From: Desulfobaculum bizertense DSM 18034
GTDB taxonomy: Bacteria; Desulfobacterota; Desulfovibrionia; Desulfovibrionales; Desulfovibrionaceae
Assembly: GCF_900167065.1 (NCBI RefSeq)
Contig: NZ_FUYA01000001.1
Location: 310,001 to 374,000 of the forward strand
Reading direction: 5' to 3'
Length of the DNA stretch: 64,000 bases
Part shown: piece by piece, positions 25,219 through 33,624 of the stretch
Layout of the letters: each line of letters begins with the position of its first letter
How positions within the stretch are numbered: the first letter of the stretch is position 1
Notes under the pieces: model-generated
Databases searched by the model: none
Told to the model about the DNA's origin: nothing
Seen by the model: only the letters and a program-made list of their open reading frames with translations
Position numbers and translations under genes: made by a program

Positions 25219-26925
25219 CTAAATGAGAACATTGCTTGCGGCTTCTTCAATTGTCGTGACCCCTTCCAGCACTTTTCGGGCCGCATCCTGTTGCAGGGTG
25301 TGGAAGTTCCCGGAGCGCAATGCCGCCTGAGTGATTTTTTTGGATGACGCCCGGTCCATGATGAGAGTCTGTATTTCTTCTGTAATTTCGAGAATCTCAA
25401 AAATGGCAACTCGCCCGGAATAGCCAGAGTTTCGGCAGAGCCTGCATCCGGTTCCACGGTAGTATTTGTGATTTTCTGGCAGATTCAGGGCGCGAAGCGC
25501 CTGACGGGGCGGGGTGTATTCCTCACGGCAATGCGGGCAGATGCGGCGCACCAGTCGCTGTGCAATGGATACGAGCAGGGTTGAAGCCACCAGAAATGGC
25601 TCAATGCCCATATCCAAAAGACGGGACACCGCTCCAGCTGCATCATTGGTATGCAGAGTGGAAAGCAGTCTGTGTCCTGTCATGGCGGCCTGAACAGCGA
25701 TGCCTGCGGTTTCCCGGTCACGGATTTCACCAACCAGAATGACATCTGGGTCCTGACGCAGGATGGAACGCAGACCGTTCGCAAAGGTCATTCCTGCCCG
25801 GGTATTGAGCTGGACCTGTCGAATTTTTGGGACGCGGTATTCCACCGGGTCCTCAAGTGTGATGATGTTGGTATCTGGGGTGTTGAGCTTGGTGAGTGCA
25901 GCATAGAGGCTAGTACTTTTGCCACTTCCTGTCGGTCCTGTAGTGAGAATCATGCCATACGGACGCTCAAGCGCGGTGATGAGTTTTTGTTTGTCATCCC
26001 CGGACATGCCAAGGTCTTCCAGTCCCAGCAGGGAATTGTTGCGGGCCAAAAGGCGCAGCGTGATGTTTTCGCCGTGGATAGTCGGCAGACTGGATGCACG
26101 GACATGGACTTCCTGATTTTCATACTGGAAGGAAAAGCGGCCGTCCTGTGGGATACGGGAGACAGCAATGTCCATGTGAGACAGAATTTTGATGCGCGAG
26201 ACCAGTGAGAGGAAAAACTTTTTTGAGGGGGCCGGGATTTCTCGAAGCTTGCCGTCTACGCGAAAACGGAGCTGGATATAGTCGCGCTCCGGGCTGATAT
26301 GGACGTCACTTGCACCTTCCTGCATAGCCTGCGACAGGATGGAATTGAGCAGTTTGACCACAGGGGCGTCTGTGGCCATGCTTTCGAGGGAGTCGACAGC
26401 GATATCGTCGTCTTCATCCTCGCCAGATGCATGTTCCTCTGGTTCATCGTCCTGAATGCCTTCCAGCACACCAGACAGCATGCCCAGCTTGCTTCCGTAG
26501 GTGGCAAGTCCAAGTTCAGTCAGTTCCTGCTCCGTGCAAATAAGCGGATCAACTTCCATGTTGCTGGCGATTTCCACGGCATCAAGAGCGTTGATGTCTG
26601 TGGGGTCTGTCATGGCAAGCGTTAGCACGCGCCCCATGCGGCGGATAGGGACGACGTTGTGCTTTTGGGCAAGCTCTGGGGAGAGCAGCTCTGCTGCGTC
26701 CATGTCAAAAGGGTACTTTTCTGGGCTGTAGACAGGGATATTGAGCTGGCGGCTGATGAGCGCGACAATTTGTCGTTCTTCGATGTAGCCCTTCTGGACA
26801 AGGAACTGCCCAAGGCGAAGCGAAGACTGTGACTGGGCCTTGAGTATTTGTGGAAGCTGGTCCTGTTGCAGCAGGCCTGCCTGAATAAGCATTTCTCCGA
26901 GTCGGAGCCGTTTTCTGGAACTCAT
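25219..26925 (-). CDS. mshE: Pilus assembly / secretion ATPase, MshE/GspE/PilB type
   Basis: 568 aa. N-terminal MshEN domain with two repeats, RLGEMLIQAGLLQQDQLPQI and RLGQFLVQKGYIEERQIVAL, the pattern shown in MshE to bind cyclic di-GMP. Then the N2 and ATPase domains: Walker A TGPTGSGKST, Asp box region TLEDPVEYR, Walker B ILVGEIRDRETA, His box MTGHRLLSTLHTNDAA. A tetracysteine zinc motif (CPHC ... CRLC) is present. An acidic linker (EEHASGEDEDDDIAVD) separates the N-terminal domain. Powers pilin polymerisation. Confidence 0.95.
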   Translation of the reverse strand: MSSRKRLRLGEMLIQAGLLQQDQLPQILKAQSQSSLRLGQFLVQKGYIEERQIVALISRQLNIPVYSPEKYPFDMDAAELLSPELAQKHNVVPIRRMGRVLTLAMTDPTDINALDAVEIASNMEVDPLICTEQELTELGLATYGSKLGMLSGVLEGIQDDEPEEHASGEDEDDDIAVDSLESMATDAPVVKLLNSILSQAMQEGASDVHISPERDYIQLRFRVDGKLREIPAPSKKFFLSLVSRIKILSHMDIAVSRIPQDGRFSFQYENQEVHVRASSLPTIHGENITLRLLARNNSLLGLEDLGMSGDDKQKLITALERPYGMILTTGPTGSGKSTSLYAALTKLNTPDTNIITLEDPVEYRVPKIRQVQLNTRAGMTFANGLRSILRQDPDVILVGEIRDRETAGIAVQAAMTGHRLLSTLHTNDAAGAVSRLLDMGIEPFLVASTLLVSIAQRLVRRICPHCREEYTPPRQALRALNLPENHKYYRGTGCRLCRNSGYSGRVAIFEILEITEEIQTLIMDRASSKKITQAALRSGNFHTLQQDAARKVLEGVTTIEEAASNVLI

Positions 26926-26937
26926 GAAGAACCTCGT

Positions 26938-28530
26938 TTAGATCGAAGCATCTGTCAGGTCAGAGTTGGGTTCTGCCTGTTCGTGAAGTGTCGCGGGAAA
27001 GTGAAGACCACCATAAAAGAGCATCCCTCGGGTACCGGAATCAATGAGACCAAGAGGTGCGATGCGCTGTGTGCGTCCGTGGGGAGCATGCAGGGCGTTT
27101 TCTGCATTGTGGATGTCGAGAAAAGCCCGGCGTTTTACAAGGCTAAAGCAGCAGCCCAGCTCCCGGCTGCTATGGACCAGAATGCGGAACTCTGGCCCAA
27201 GCGTGCGCAGGCTTTCATAGGCGCTTTGAAGCGTGCCTGTCCGGGCGTACTCAAGCCAGATACGGTGGGGGAGTTTCTGCGAAGGGTATGCCTGTGGCGG
27301 TGGAAAGCAGACGGTTTGCCCGGGGCTGAGATCGCTGGGGCTTCTGAGGCTCTCGTTGGCGACAAGCAGTTTTTCCAGATCGTCTTCCGTGTAGCGGCCA
27401 TACACTCCCGCCATGATTTTTGAGAGAGACGCTCCGGCTGGAACCTGAACAGTCCCCAGTCCGTCATGGAGCAGGTTCTCTGCTGGGTGCATGGGGAGGG
27501 CTGAGTCGCTGGACTCTTTTGCCTGCGTGGATATAGGAGCTGTGACAGGCGGGGTATCAGCTTTGGACGTCAAGTGCTCCGCAAGCGCTGCGTGCATGCG
27601 CTCGGCATAGGGCAGTGTGTATTTCTGTACGGAGGGCAAAAACAGGCTGACGACCACAAGCGCTGCCGCACAGGCTCCAGCACAAAATTTAAAAAGCGTG
27701 TGCGGTGAGGTGCCCTGACTGCGGGCACAGCTTTTGACGAGCCGCGCGCTCACGCTTTGCCTGTCCTGCATGATGAGTCCAAGCATAATTTTGTGGCACA
27801 GGGTGATGATCTGGCGCGGGTGTCCCTTGCTTTGCCGGTGCAGTTCCCGAAAGGCCCCAGAGCTAAAGCGTGGGGCACGGGTTGGGCCGCCAATACTCGC
27901 ACAGCTCATGCGGTGCATGACGAGTTTTTTGGTCTCGGCAAGGTTCAGCGGTGAGATGATGATGCATTCGTTGATCCGGTCTTTGACGTTTTTCATCTGC
28001 TCCAGCAGGTCCTGAAATTCGGGCTGGGCAAAGATAACGATTTGCAGAAGCTTGGCCGTGTTGGTCTCAAAGTTCAGCAGCTCGCGCAAAAGCTCAAGGC
28101 TCTCGGCAGAAAGCTTTTGCCCTTCGTCAATAAACAGGGCGACCAGTATCTCGTCTTCTGCCTTGGTCAGCAGACTGTGCTTGATGGCTTCCTTGATGTC
28201 CCAGCTTGAAGCGCCAGCTTCGGGGGGCTGGTCACACAGCAGCTCATGCAGGCGGCAAAGTAACTCGTGCTGTGACTGACAGGATGGGTCGAGAAGCAGG
28301 TGGGTCTCCACCGCAGCGTCTGCATGCAGGGAGCGCAGGAGCTGGCGACAGACCGTTGTTTTGCCTAGGCCGACTTCTCCGAGGACAATATTGAGGCCTC
28401 GGCGAAGCCGAAGAGCAATCTCCAGTCTGTGCAGACAGGAAAGATGCCCCTCGGCGCCGTAAAAGAAATTGGGATCAGGCGAATTGGAAAACGGTTCGCA
28501 GCCGAAGCCGAGCAGTCCGTAGTACTCCAT
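26938..28530 (-). CDS. ExeA/MshM-like AAA ATPase with periplasmic LysM-like region
   Basis: 530 aa. The N-terminal 270 residues are an ExeA-type ATPase (YYGLLGFGCEPFSNSPDPNF; Walker A LGEVGLGKTT, Walker B VALFIDEGQKL). A membrane helix follows (FCAGACAAALVVVSLFLPS), then a periplasmic part with a LysM-like segment (VPAGASLSKIMAGVYGRYTE ... SLRSPSDLSPGQTVCFPP) and a C-terminal domain seen after MshM/GspA proteins. ExeA/GspA proteins bind peptidoglycan and help insert the secretin. Placed between secretin and MshE as in MSHA loci, where MshM and MshN are separate. Confidence 0.85.
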   Translation of the reverse strand: MEYYGLLGFGCEPFSNSPDPNFFYGAEGHLSCLHRLEIALRLRRGLNIVLGEVGLGKTTVCRQLLRSLHADAAVETHLLLDPSCQSQHELLCRLHELLCDQPPEAGASSWDIKEAIKHSLLTKAEDEILVALFIDEGQKLSAESLELLRELLNFETNTAKLLQIVIFAQPEFQDLLEQMKNVKDRINECIIISPLNLAETKKLVMHRMSCASIGGPTRAPRFSSGAFRELHRQSKGHPRQIITLCHKIMLGLIMQDRQSVSARLVKSCARSQGTSPHTLFKFCAGACAAALVVVSLFLPSVQKYTLPYAERMHAALAEHLTSKADTPPVTAPISTQAKESSDSALPMHPAENLLHDGLGTVQVPAGASLSKIMAGVYGRYTEDDLEKLLVANESLRSPSDLSPGQTVCFPPPQAYPSQKLPHRIWLEYARTGTLQSAYESLRTLGPEFRILVHSSRELGCCFSLVKRRAFLDIHNAENALHAPHGRTQRIAPLGLIDSGTRGMLFYGGLHFPATLHEQAEPNSDLTDASI

Positions 28531-28548
28531 TGTGCACCGTCTCCGTTG

Positions 28549-30207
28549 TTATGATGTCTTTTCTGAGACCGAAATCTCTGGTTTCTCTGCGTCCTCAGCG
28601 GCGTTCTTTTCTTCTTCCTGCCTCTTCATATCCTCGTCGTATTCCTTTTCCAGCTCTTCTACATTTTTGGGATGGGAGCCTTGTATCCACTGGCTCAGAA
28701 TGTTGGGAGTGATGAAAATGAGGACCTCCTCAAGGTCATTGCTCTTGCTGTCTCCAGAGAAGAGTAGACCAAGGCCGGGAACGTCCTTGAGATACGGGAC
28801 ACCTGAGTTCTTGTTGCTCAGAGTGCGCTTGGTCAGGCCCGAAATAACAACAGTTTCGTTGTTGCGGGTGATGAGCGTTGTTTCGGTCTGTTTTTTGACG
28901 ATAAGTGGATTGCCCTGCACTTTGTTGCTCAGGTCGACCTCGTCTTTCTTCACCCTGATTTTGAGCTTCAGGGTGCTGTCGTCAATGACGTGAGGCGTGA
29001 TTTCCAGCCGCAGGACGGCATCCTTCCATTCCACATTGGTGTTGCCTGCTTCGTCGAGAGAAATGTAGGGCACCTCTGCGCCGTTCTCTGTAAAGGCCGT
29101 CTGGTTGTCCAGAGTGGTGATGGAGGGGCTGGAAAGAATACGCAGTTTGTTGTCTTCTTCCAAAGCAGAAAGCTGGGCTTCCAGAATATTGCCGCCAATG
29201 GTGCCAAAAAGCAGTCCGAGGGACAGCCCGTTGCCATTACTGGGGAAGGTGGACGGAACAAAATCCATTGCGGGACCATGCCCGGAGTTGCCTGTTTTCC
29301 CATCATTCAGGTTTGGGACAACACCATCTGTTGTAATGGGGCTGCTTGTTTTGGAGCCTCCGGTGCCGCCGGGCAAAACAAAGAGACTGTTGTCTCCGTT
29401 GGCAACTTTTGCGCCGCCGCCCCACTGGATGCCAAGATCACGGGCGACCTTGCTTGTGGTCTCCACAATGTGTGCCCGCAGGCGAACCTGCTTGCTGGGG
29501 CGGTCAAGGTACTCTGCCAGCTTGACCAGTTTGCGGACATCGTCAGGCGTTGCCTGAATAATCAGGGCATTTGAATGCGCATCGACCTCAACCGTGCCCC
29601 GGCTTTTGCCGTCGTCTGTTTGCGTCAGCACTTTTTCAAGATCGTCTTTCATGCTGCTGGCGTCGGCATAGCGAATCCGGACAATGGTGGTTGCCAGAGG
29701 CTGACGGTTTTTGAGCGCGGTCAGCTTGATGCCCTGTTCAATGTCCTCAACCGTCATGACGCGTAAAATTTTGCCTTCCCATTCATAGCTCAGACCATTG
29801 CTCTTGAGGATACTCAGGAAGATGCGATCCCATGGCTGGGAAACAATGTTGACGTTGACCATGCCCTGTACTGTGGGACTGATGAGAATGCTTTGGTTGG
29901 CAATACGCCCAAGAGCCTGCAACACGGCAACAAGATTGGCGTTGTGCATGCGAAGGGACACGGTCTTTGTTGGCAGGACGTGGTGTTCCTGGAGCGACAG
30001 AGACACGGCTTTTGGCTCCAGTCGCTGATGAACGCGGGGGACAGGAGCAGGGGAGTGTCCCTGAGCCTTTTGAGCAATGGTTTTCCATTTGTTCAAAAAC
30101 TGCTCGTTCGCCGTTGTTTTGTCGTGAGCGCAGCCTGCAAGACACAGGCTGATGACAGTGCCGCACATCAGGAGGAAGAGGGAGAATTTAGTGAAGCTTC
30201 TGGGCAT
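28549..30207 (-). CDS. mshL: Outer-membrane secretin, MshL/PilQ/GspD type, lipoprotein
   Basis: 552 aa with a lipoprotein signal (lipobox SLCLAGC). Periplasmic N domains (VSLRMHNANLVAVLQALGRI, SILISPTVQGMVNVN) are followed by the secretin core (VRLRAHIVETTSKVARDLGI ... LEAQLSALEEDNKLRILSSP ... IFITPNIL). A Gly/Ser/Asn-rich insert lies between. It forms the pore through which the pilus passes. Start overlaps the PilP-like gene by 20 bases. The C-terminal tail is highly charged (EKEYDEDMKRQEEEKNAAED). Confidence 0.93.
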   Translation of the reverse strand: MPRSFTKFSLFLLMCGTVISLCLAGCAHDKTTANEQFLNKWKTIAQKAQGHSPAPVPRVHQRLEPKAVSLSLQEHHVLPTKTVSLRMHNANLVAVLQALGRIANQSILISPTVQGMVNVNIVSQPWDRIFLSILKSNGLSYEWEGKILRVMTVEDIEQGIKLTALKNRQPLATTIVRIRYADASSMKDDLEKVLTQTDDGKSRGTVEVDAHSNALIIQATPDDVRKLVKLAEYLDRPSKQVRLRAHIVETTSKVARDLGIQWGGGAKVANGDNSLFVLPGGTGGSKTSSPITTDGVVPNLNDGKTGNSGHGPAMDFVPSTFPSNGNGLSLGLLFGTIGGNILEAQLSALEEDNKLRILSSPSITTLDNQTAFTENGAEVPYISLDEAGNTNVEWKDAVLRLEITPHVIDDSTLKLKIRVKKDEVDLSNKVQGNPLIVKKQTETTLITRNNETVVISGLTKRTLSNKNSGVPYLKDVPGLGLLFSGDSKSNDLEEVLIFITPNILSQWIQGSHPKNVEELEKEYDEDMKRQEEEKNAAEDAEKPEISVSEKTS

Positions 30208-30721
30208 GGAGTTCCTCGGTAACGTTTACAGTGTCATCTTCCAGAGGAACAGTCAGCTGTTCCCGGGAGCCGTCTGCCGCGCTTGTCCGTTCCAGCCGGA
30301 CTGAGCCGTGGCGAATGTCAACAAGGGTAAAGGCGCTGTTGTCGAGCTGCTCTCCACAGCTCAGTTCCTGTCCGTTGACAATGGCAATTCGCTGGCCATT
30401 CATTTCGATAAAACCGGAGTAGTGAAAGCCGGAGTCGTCGGAAAGGGTTCGGGTTTGCATGCCCTCTGTTTGTGCGGAAAGGGTGAGCGGCTCAAAAGGG
30501 TTCTCCAGCTCAGAGCCTTCGGCAAGGGCAATTTTTGTTTTTTCCAGCTGGGAGAGCCGGTTGATGATAAGCCCTTGCTGTATGCTGCTGACAGAGGCGT
30601 TCAGGTCGAGCTGCTTGGCTTGCGGTTTGGGAGCCTCACCAGAAGGCATCAGAAAGGTGTATGCCCCGTAGAGAACGGCGACCCCCATGAGGGCGAGCAG
30701 TCGTTTTTCACGTTTTTCCAT
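30188..30721 (-). CDS. PilP/MshK-like inner-membrane protein
   Basis: 177 aa: basic N-terminus, one membrane helix (LLALMGVAVLYGAYTFLMP), a linker, and a C-terminal beta domain (FHYSGFIEMNGQRIAIVNGQ, then ELSCGEQLDNSAFTLVDI) that resembles the homology region of PilP/GspC, which contacts the secretin. Two bases separate it from the PilO-like gene. Confidence 0.78.
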   Translation of the reverse strand: MEKREKRLLALMGVAVLYGAYTFLMPSGEAPKPQAKQLDLNASVSSIQQGLIINRLSQLEKTKIALAEGSELENPFEPLTLSAQTEGMQTRTLSDDSGFHYSGFIEMNGQRIAIVNGQELSCGEQLDNSAFTLVDIRHGSVRLERTSAADGSREQLTVPLEDDTVNVTEELHAQKLH

Positions 30722-30723
30722 GC

Positions 30724-31272
30724 CTAGCCCTCCTGCCTGACCTGTTTGACGTTAACCCACGCCCGAACTTGGAAAAGGGAGGTGTTGCCGGGCTGCTGCG
30801 TAATGTGCAGCGACTGGATGCTTTCCACGTAGGGCAGGGCGCCAATTTCAAGGAAGAAATCCCAGAAGTCCTGAAGCTGCCCCTTGAGGTCGAGGTCGAG
30901 CAAAATTGTTCCCTTGCGCAGTCCCAGAGTTGCAGGTTCACACTGCACGCGTTGCGGCTGGAGCTGGTAGTCCTGCGCCAAAGCGGAAATGCGGGGCGTC
31001 AGCCCCGGAATGCTGTCAAAGTCCAGCCGGGACGCTTTGGGGAGAGGAAGCACTGACGTGGGGCTGTCGAGTATCTGTTTGCACTGGACATACAGAGGGA
31101 AAAACGCCCGCTGTTCTTTTTGTGCAAACGCTGTTTTGGCAAGTTCCTGCTTGAGGCGGCGTACTTCGTGAGCCGCAGGGAGATTAAACACAAGAAAGAA
31201 GAGCAGTAAGGCACCGGCAGAGCAGATCATTTTGATGATGTGCGATCGAGAAAAACTGAGTTTTGAGGGCAT
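30724..31272 (-). CDS. PilO/MshJ-like inner-membrane protein
   Basis: 182 aa: one N-terminal helix (MICSAGALLLFFLVFNLPAA), a coiled-coil stretch (HEVRRLKQELAKTAFAQKEQ) and a ferredoxin-like fold with DLDLKGQLQDFWDFFLEIGA. Forms the periplasmic alignment complex with the PilN and PilP partners. Confidence 0.82.
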   Translation of the reverse strand: MPSKLSFSRSHIIKMICSAGALLLFFLVFNLPAAHEVRRLKQELAKTAFAQKEQRAFFPLYVQCKQILDSPTSVLPLPKASRLDFDSIPGLTPRISALAQDYQLQPQRVQCEPATLGLRKGTILLDLDLKGQLQDFWDFFLEIGALPYVESIQSLHITQQPGNTSLFQVRAWVNVKQVRQEG

Positions 31273-31274
31273 GT

Positions 31275-33239
31275 CTAACTCTCCACTCTGACGTGCAGGG
31301 TAAAATACAGGCCAGAGCTTTGTGCTCCGGGGTGCTGGACCTGCCTGTCCATAATGACAGGGCGCGAGAATAATTGGGAATTTTCCAGCTTTACCAGATA
31401 TGACGCAAGGATAGAATCCGGCATCCTTTGATCCTGAATATGCCCTTCGAGCACGAGCAGCCGCTCGGTGTTTGCCTGACTCAGGCGACGGCGCGCTGGG
31501 CGGACCTGTGTTGCTGGTCCGGGACTCAGTTCAAGGTCAAAGCGGAGGAGCTTGATGCTTGTCGGAGTGATTTGGGTAATCTCGCGCAGTGCCGCAAGGG
31601 ATTCATAGCGTTTGGCGCGGCGTTTATCGGCCTTTTGTCGATGCTCAACGCGTTTGACCAGCTTGTCCATGAACGTCTTGCTGATTCTGGGGCTTTGCGC
31701 ATTGAGCGCTTCCATGTTTTGCTCAAGTTCTTGCGTCAGCGTATGCTGGCGGTACTGCTGCCAGCCCCAAAAGCCTGCCTGAAGGATAAAAATCGAAAGA
31801 AAAGCCGCAAAGACGTATTGCGTGATTTGTGCGCTGCTTTTTTCGCGGATGCGGTCCTGATAGGTGTGCAGGAGGTTTGGCGTGTCTTTTTGTGATGACA
31901 GGGCAAGCGCAATGGTCAGGTTGAAGCCTGTGCGGGTTGCTATATCTTTCGGTGTCTTGATCTGCGTGTGGGCGATGCGATCGCTCCCCAGCGGATCAAA
32001 AAGCGAACAGTCCTGCGAAAGCTGGGCGCTCAGAAAGTCACGGACAGGTTTGCTGGCGGCAATGAGTCCAGAAAAATAGACTTGCTCGACGGCCTGCCCG
32101 TGTTCAGCATTGATATGATGATCAAAGGTCCGGTCGATCTGGCGGACAAGTCTTGTCAGGGCTGGGCTAATGATATTCATCAGCTCGGACAGCTCAAGCT
32201 CAGGGTGCTGGACTGAGTCTGGAAGGGGAGTACCTAAAAGTCGCGCAATAAGGTATTCTCGACTTTCTTTTTCGGAAAATTTGACGCTCGGTTCTTGTAC
32301 TTCGGTACCGGGCATTTTCGTTGGGTCGAGTCCCTCCATTTGCATGGAAAAGGAATAGTCCAGAAGTCCAGCATCGTTTGCGTCTGTTCCCTGCTGATCG
32401 CTGGGAGAACGAAGTGCAAGTTGTAACTCTTCGACCATGCTTTCAAGACCCGCTTTGACGCCACGACTCAGGACCAGCTTGCCGTTTTCGAAAATATCAA
32501 TGCGTGACCAGTAGCGGCCAATAAAAACAGAGGCGCAGCTTTTTTTCTGGGTGCTCGCCATTGGTCCCTGACACAGGTTCTGGAGGGCAAAGGGCGTAAT
32601 GGTCGCCCCTGTAAGCGTGAAGTCCGCAGACGCGACAAGCTCCTGAACTTCGGTCAGAAATTTGCGGGGGACAGTATACGCGACAGCGTCGATTTTTTGT
32701 ACGCCTCGATCAAGACGTTCGCCATGCAGCTGATAGTCAAAAATGACGTCATCGCTGACAAAATGTTTGGCTTTGTGCGCCGCCCAGTACAAAGTTTCGG
32801 GAATATGCTTTTCTGGAACCTTGGGAATACTCAGGCGCCAGATGTCGGCCTGCGCTGTGGAGACGAGTGTCCAGATTTCCACAGCGTTGTGTCCTGCATG
32901 AACCTCTGTGAGTGTTGATTTGAGAAATTCAGCAAAGAGCAGCTCACCAGGATGACCACCAACAGGGTAGTCTTTTTCCATGAGGTGCTGGAGTAATGGC
33001 GTCTCGTTGTGATGTTGGATGACTGCAAGACGAAGCTTGCTTGGACCAATATCCAGGCCAATAACAGTACGCGGAACAGCCTTTTTTATGGAAAAAAGCG
33101 GTTTCTTTGCGAAGTGACGCGGCTGTTTCCTGCGTTGTGGACGCTGCGGCGCTGGTTCGGGTATTTTTTGAGATGAAGAGTCTCCCCGAATCGTCTTTAA
33201 AAGACGTTCAGTAGAGCTGGAAGCAAAAGGTGTCGCCAA
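31275..33239 (-). CDS. PilM-PilN fusion (MshI-like)
   Basis: 654 aa. Residues 58-440 are an actin-like PilM domain (TVIGLDIGPSKLRLAVIQHH at its start; ASVFIGRYWSRIDIFENGKL in the middle). A membrane helix follows (ITQYVFAAFLSIFILQAGFW) and then a PilN-like periplasmic domain with coiled coil and REITQITPTSIKLLRFDLEL. In most type IV pilus systems PilM and PilN are separate genes. First gene of the leftward operon. Confidence 0.87.
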   Translation of the reverse strand: MATPFASSSTERLLKTIRGDSSSQKIPEPAPQRPQRRKQPRHFAKKPLFSIKKAVPRTVIGLDIGPSKLRLAVIQHHNETPLLQHLMEKDYPVGGHPGELLFAEFLKSTLTEVHAGHNAVEIWTLVSTAQADIWRLSIPKVPEKHIPETLYWAAHKAKHFVSDDVIFDYQLHGERLDRGVQKIDAVAYTVPRKFLTEVQELVASADFTLTGATITPFALQNLCQGPMASTQKKSCASVFIGRYWSRIDIFENGKLVLSRGVKAGLESMVEELQLALRSPSDQQGTDANDAGLLDYSFSMQMEGLDPTKMPGTEVQEPSVKFSEKESREYLIARLLGTPLPDSVQHPELELSELMNIISPALTRLVRQIDRTFDHHINAEHGQAVEQVYFSGLIAASKPVRDFLSAQLSQDCSLFDPLGSDRIAHTQIKTPKDIATRTGFNLTIALALSSQKDTPNLLHTYQDRIREKSSAQITQYVFAAFLSIFILQAGFWGWQQYRQHTLTQELEQNMEALNAQSPRISKTFMDKLVKRVEHRQKADKRRAKRYESLAALREITQITPTSIKLLRFDLELSPGPATQVRPARRRLSQANTERLLVLEGHIQDQRMPDSILASYLVKLENSQLFSRPVIMDRQVQHPGAQSSGLYFTLHVRVES

Positions 33240-33624
33240 AATCCCCCTCCGATTTTGTAGACGTTAGGCTCCATGCGGCATGGATAGTATGGATGTTCTC
33301 TGCTAATAATAACTTTTCTTGAAATAGTGAGTACAAAAAAATTCACTTGAAGAATATTCTGTGGCCCCACACCACAAAATTTTCTTGTTCGTGAAGAGAC
33401 TTACAAATATCCACCAAAGCTCTCTACTGTCAATACACTGTCTCTGTATTATGGTGGAATGCAAGCCTTTTGTGGTCTCTGCGAAACAAAAGCTTTTGCC
33501 TCAAGAAAAATTTCGGGCTAAAGGATGTCTAAAAAATTTGAGGACAACGTGGCAGAAAAACTGACGTAGCAGCACTGTATACGGATTTTTGTCAAAAGTT
33601 CAAGAAAAAGGACAAGGTATTTAC
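33240..33624. other. Divergent promoter region between pilus operon and the two-component system
   Basis: 385 bases between the leftward pilM-N gene and the rightward kinase. Holds an inverted repeat AATACA-N7-TGTATT at 33432-33450. On the minus strand TATTAT (about 33309-33304) is a possible -10 for the pilus operon, with a poorly spaced TTGTAC. No sigma54-type promoter found in either direction. Confidence 0.5.
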
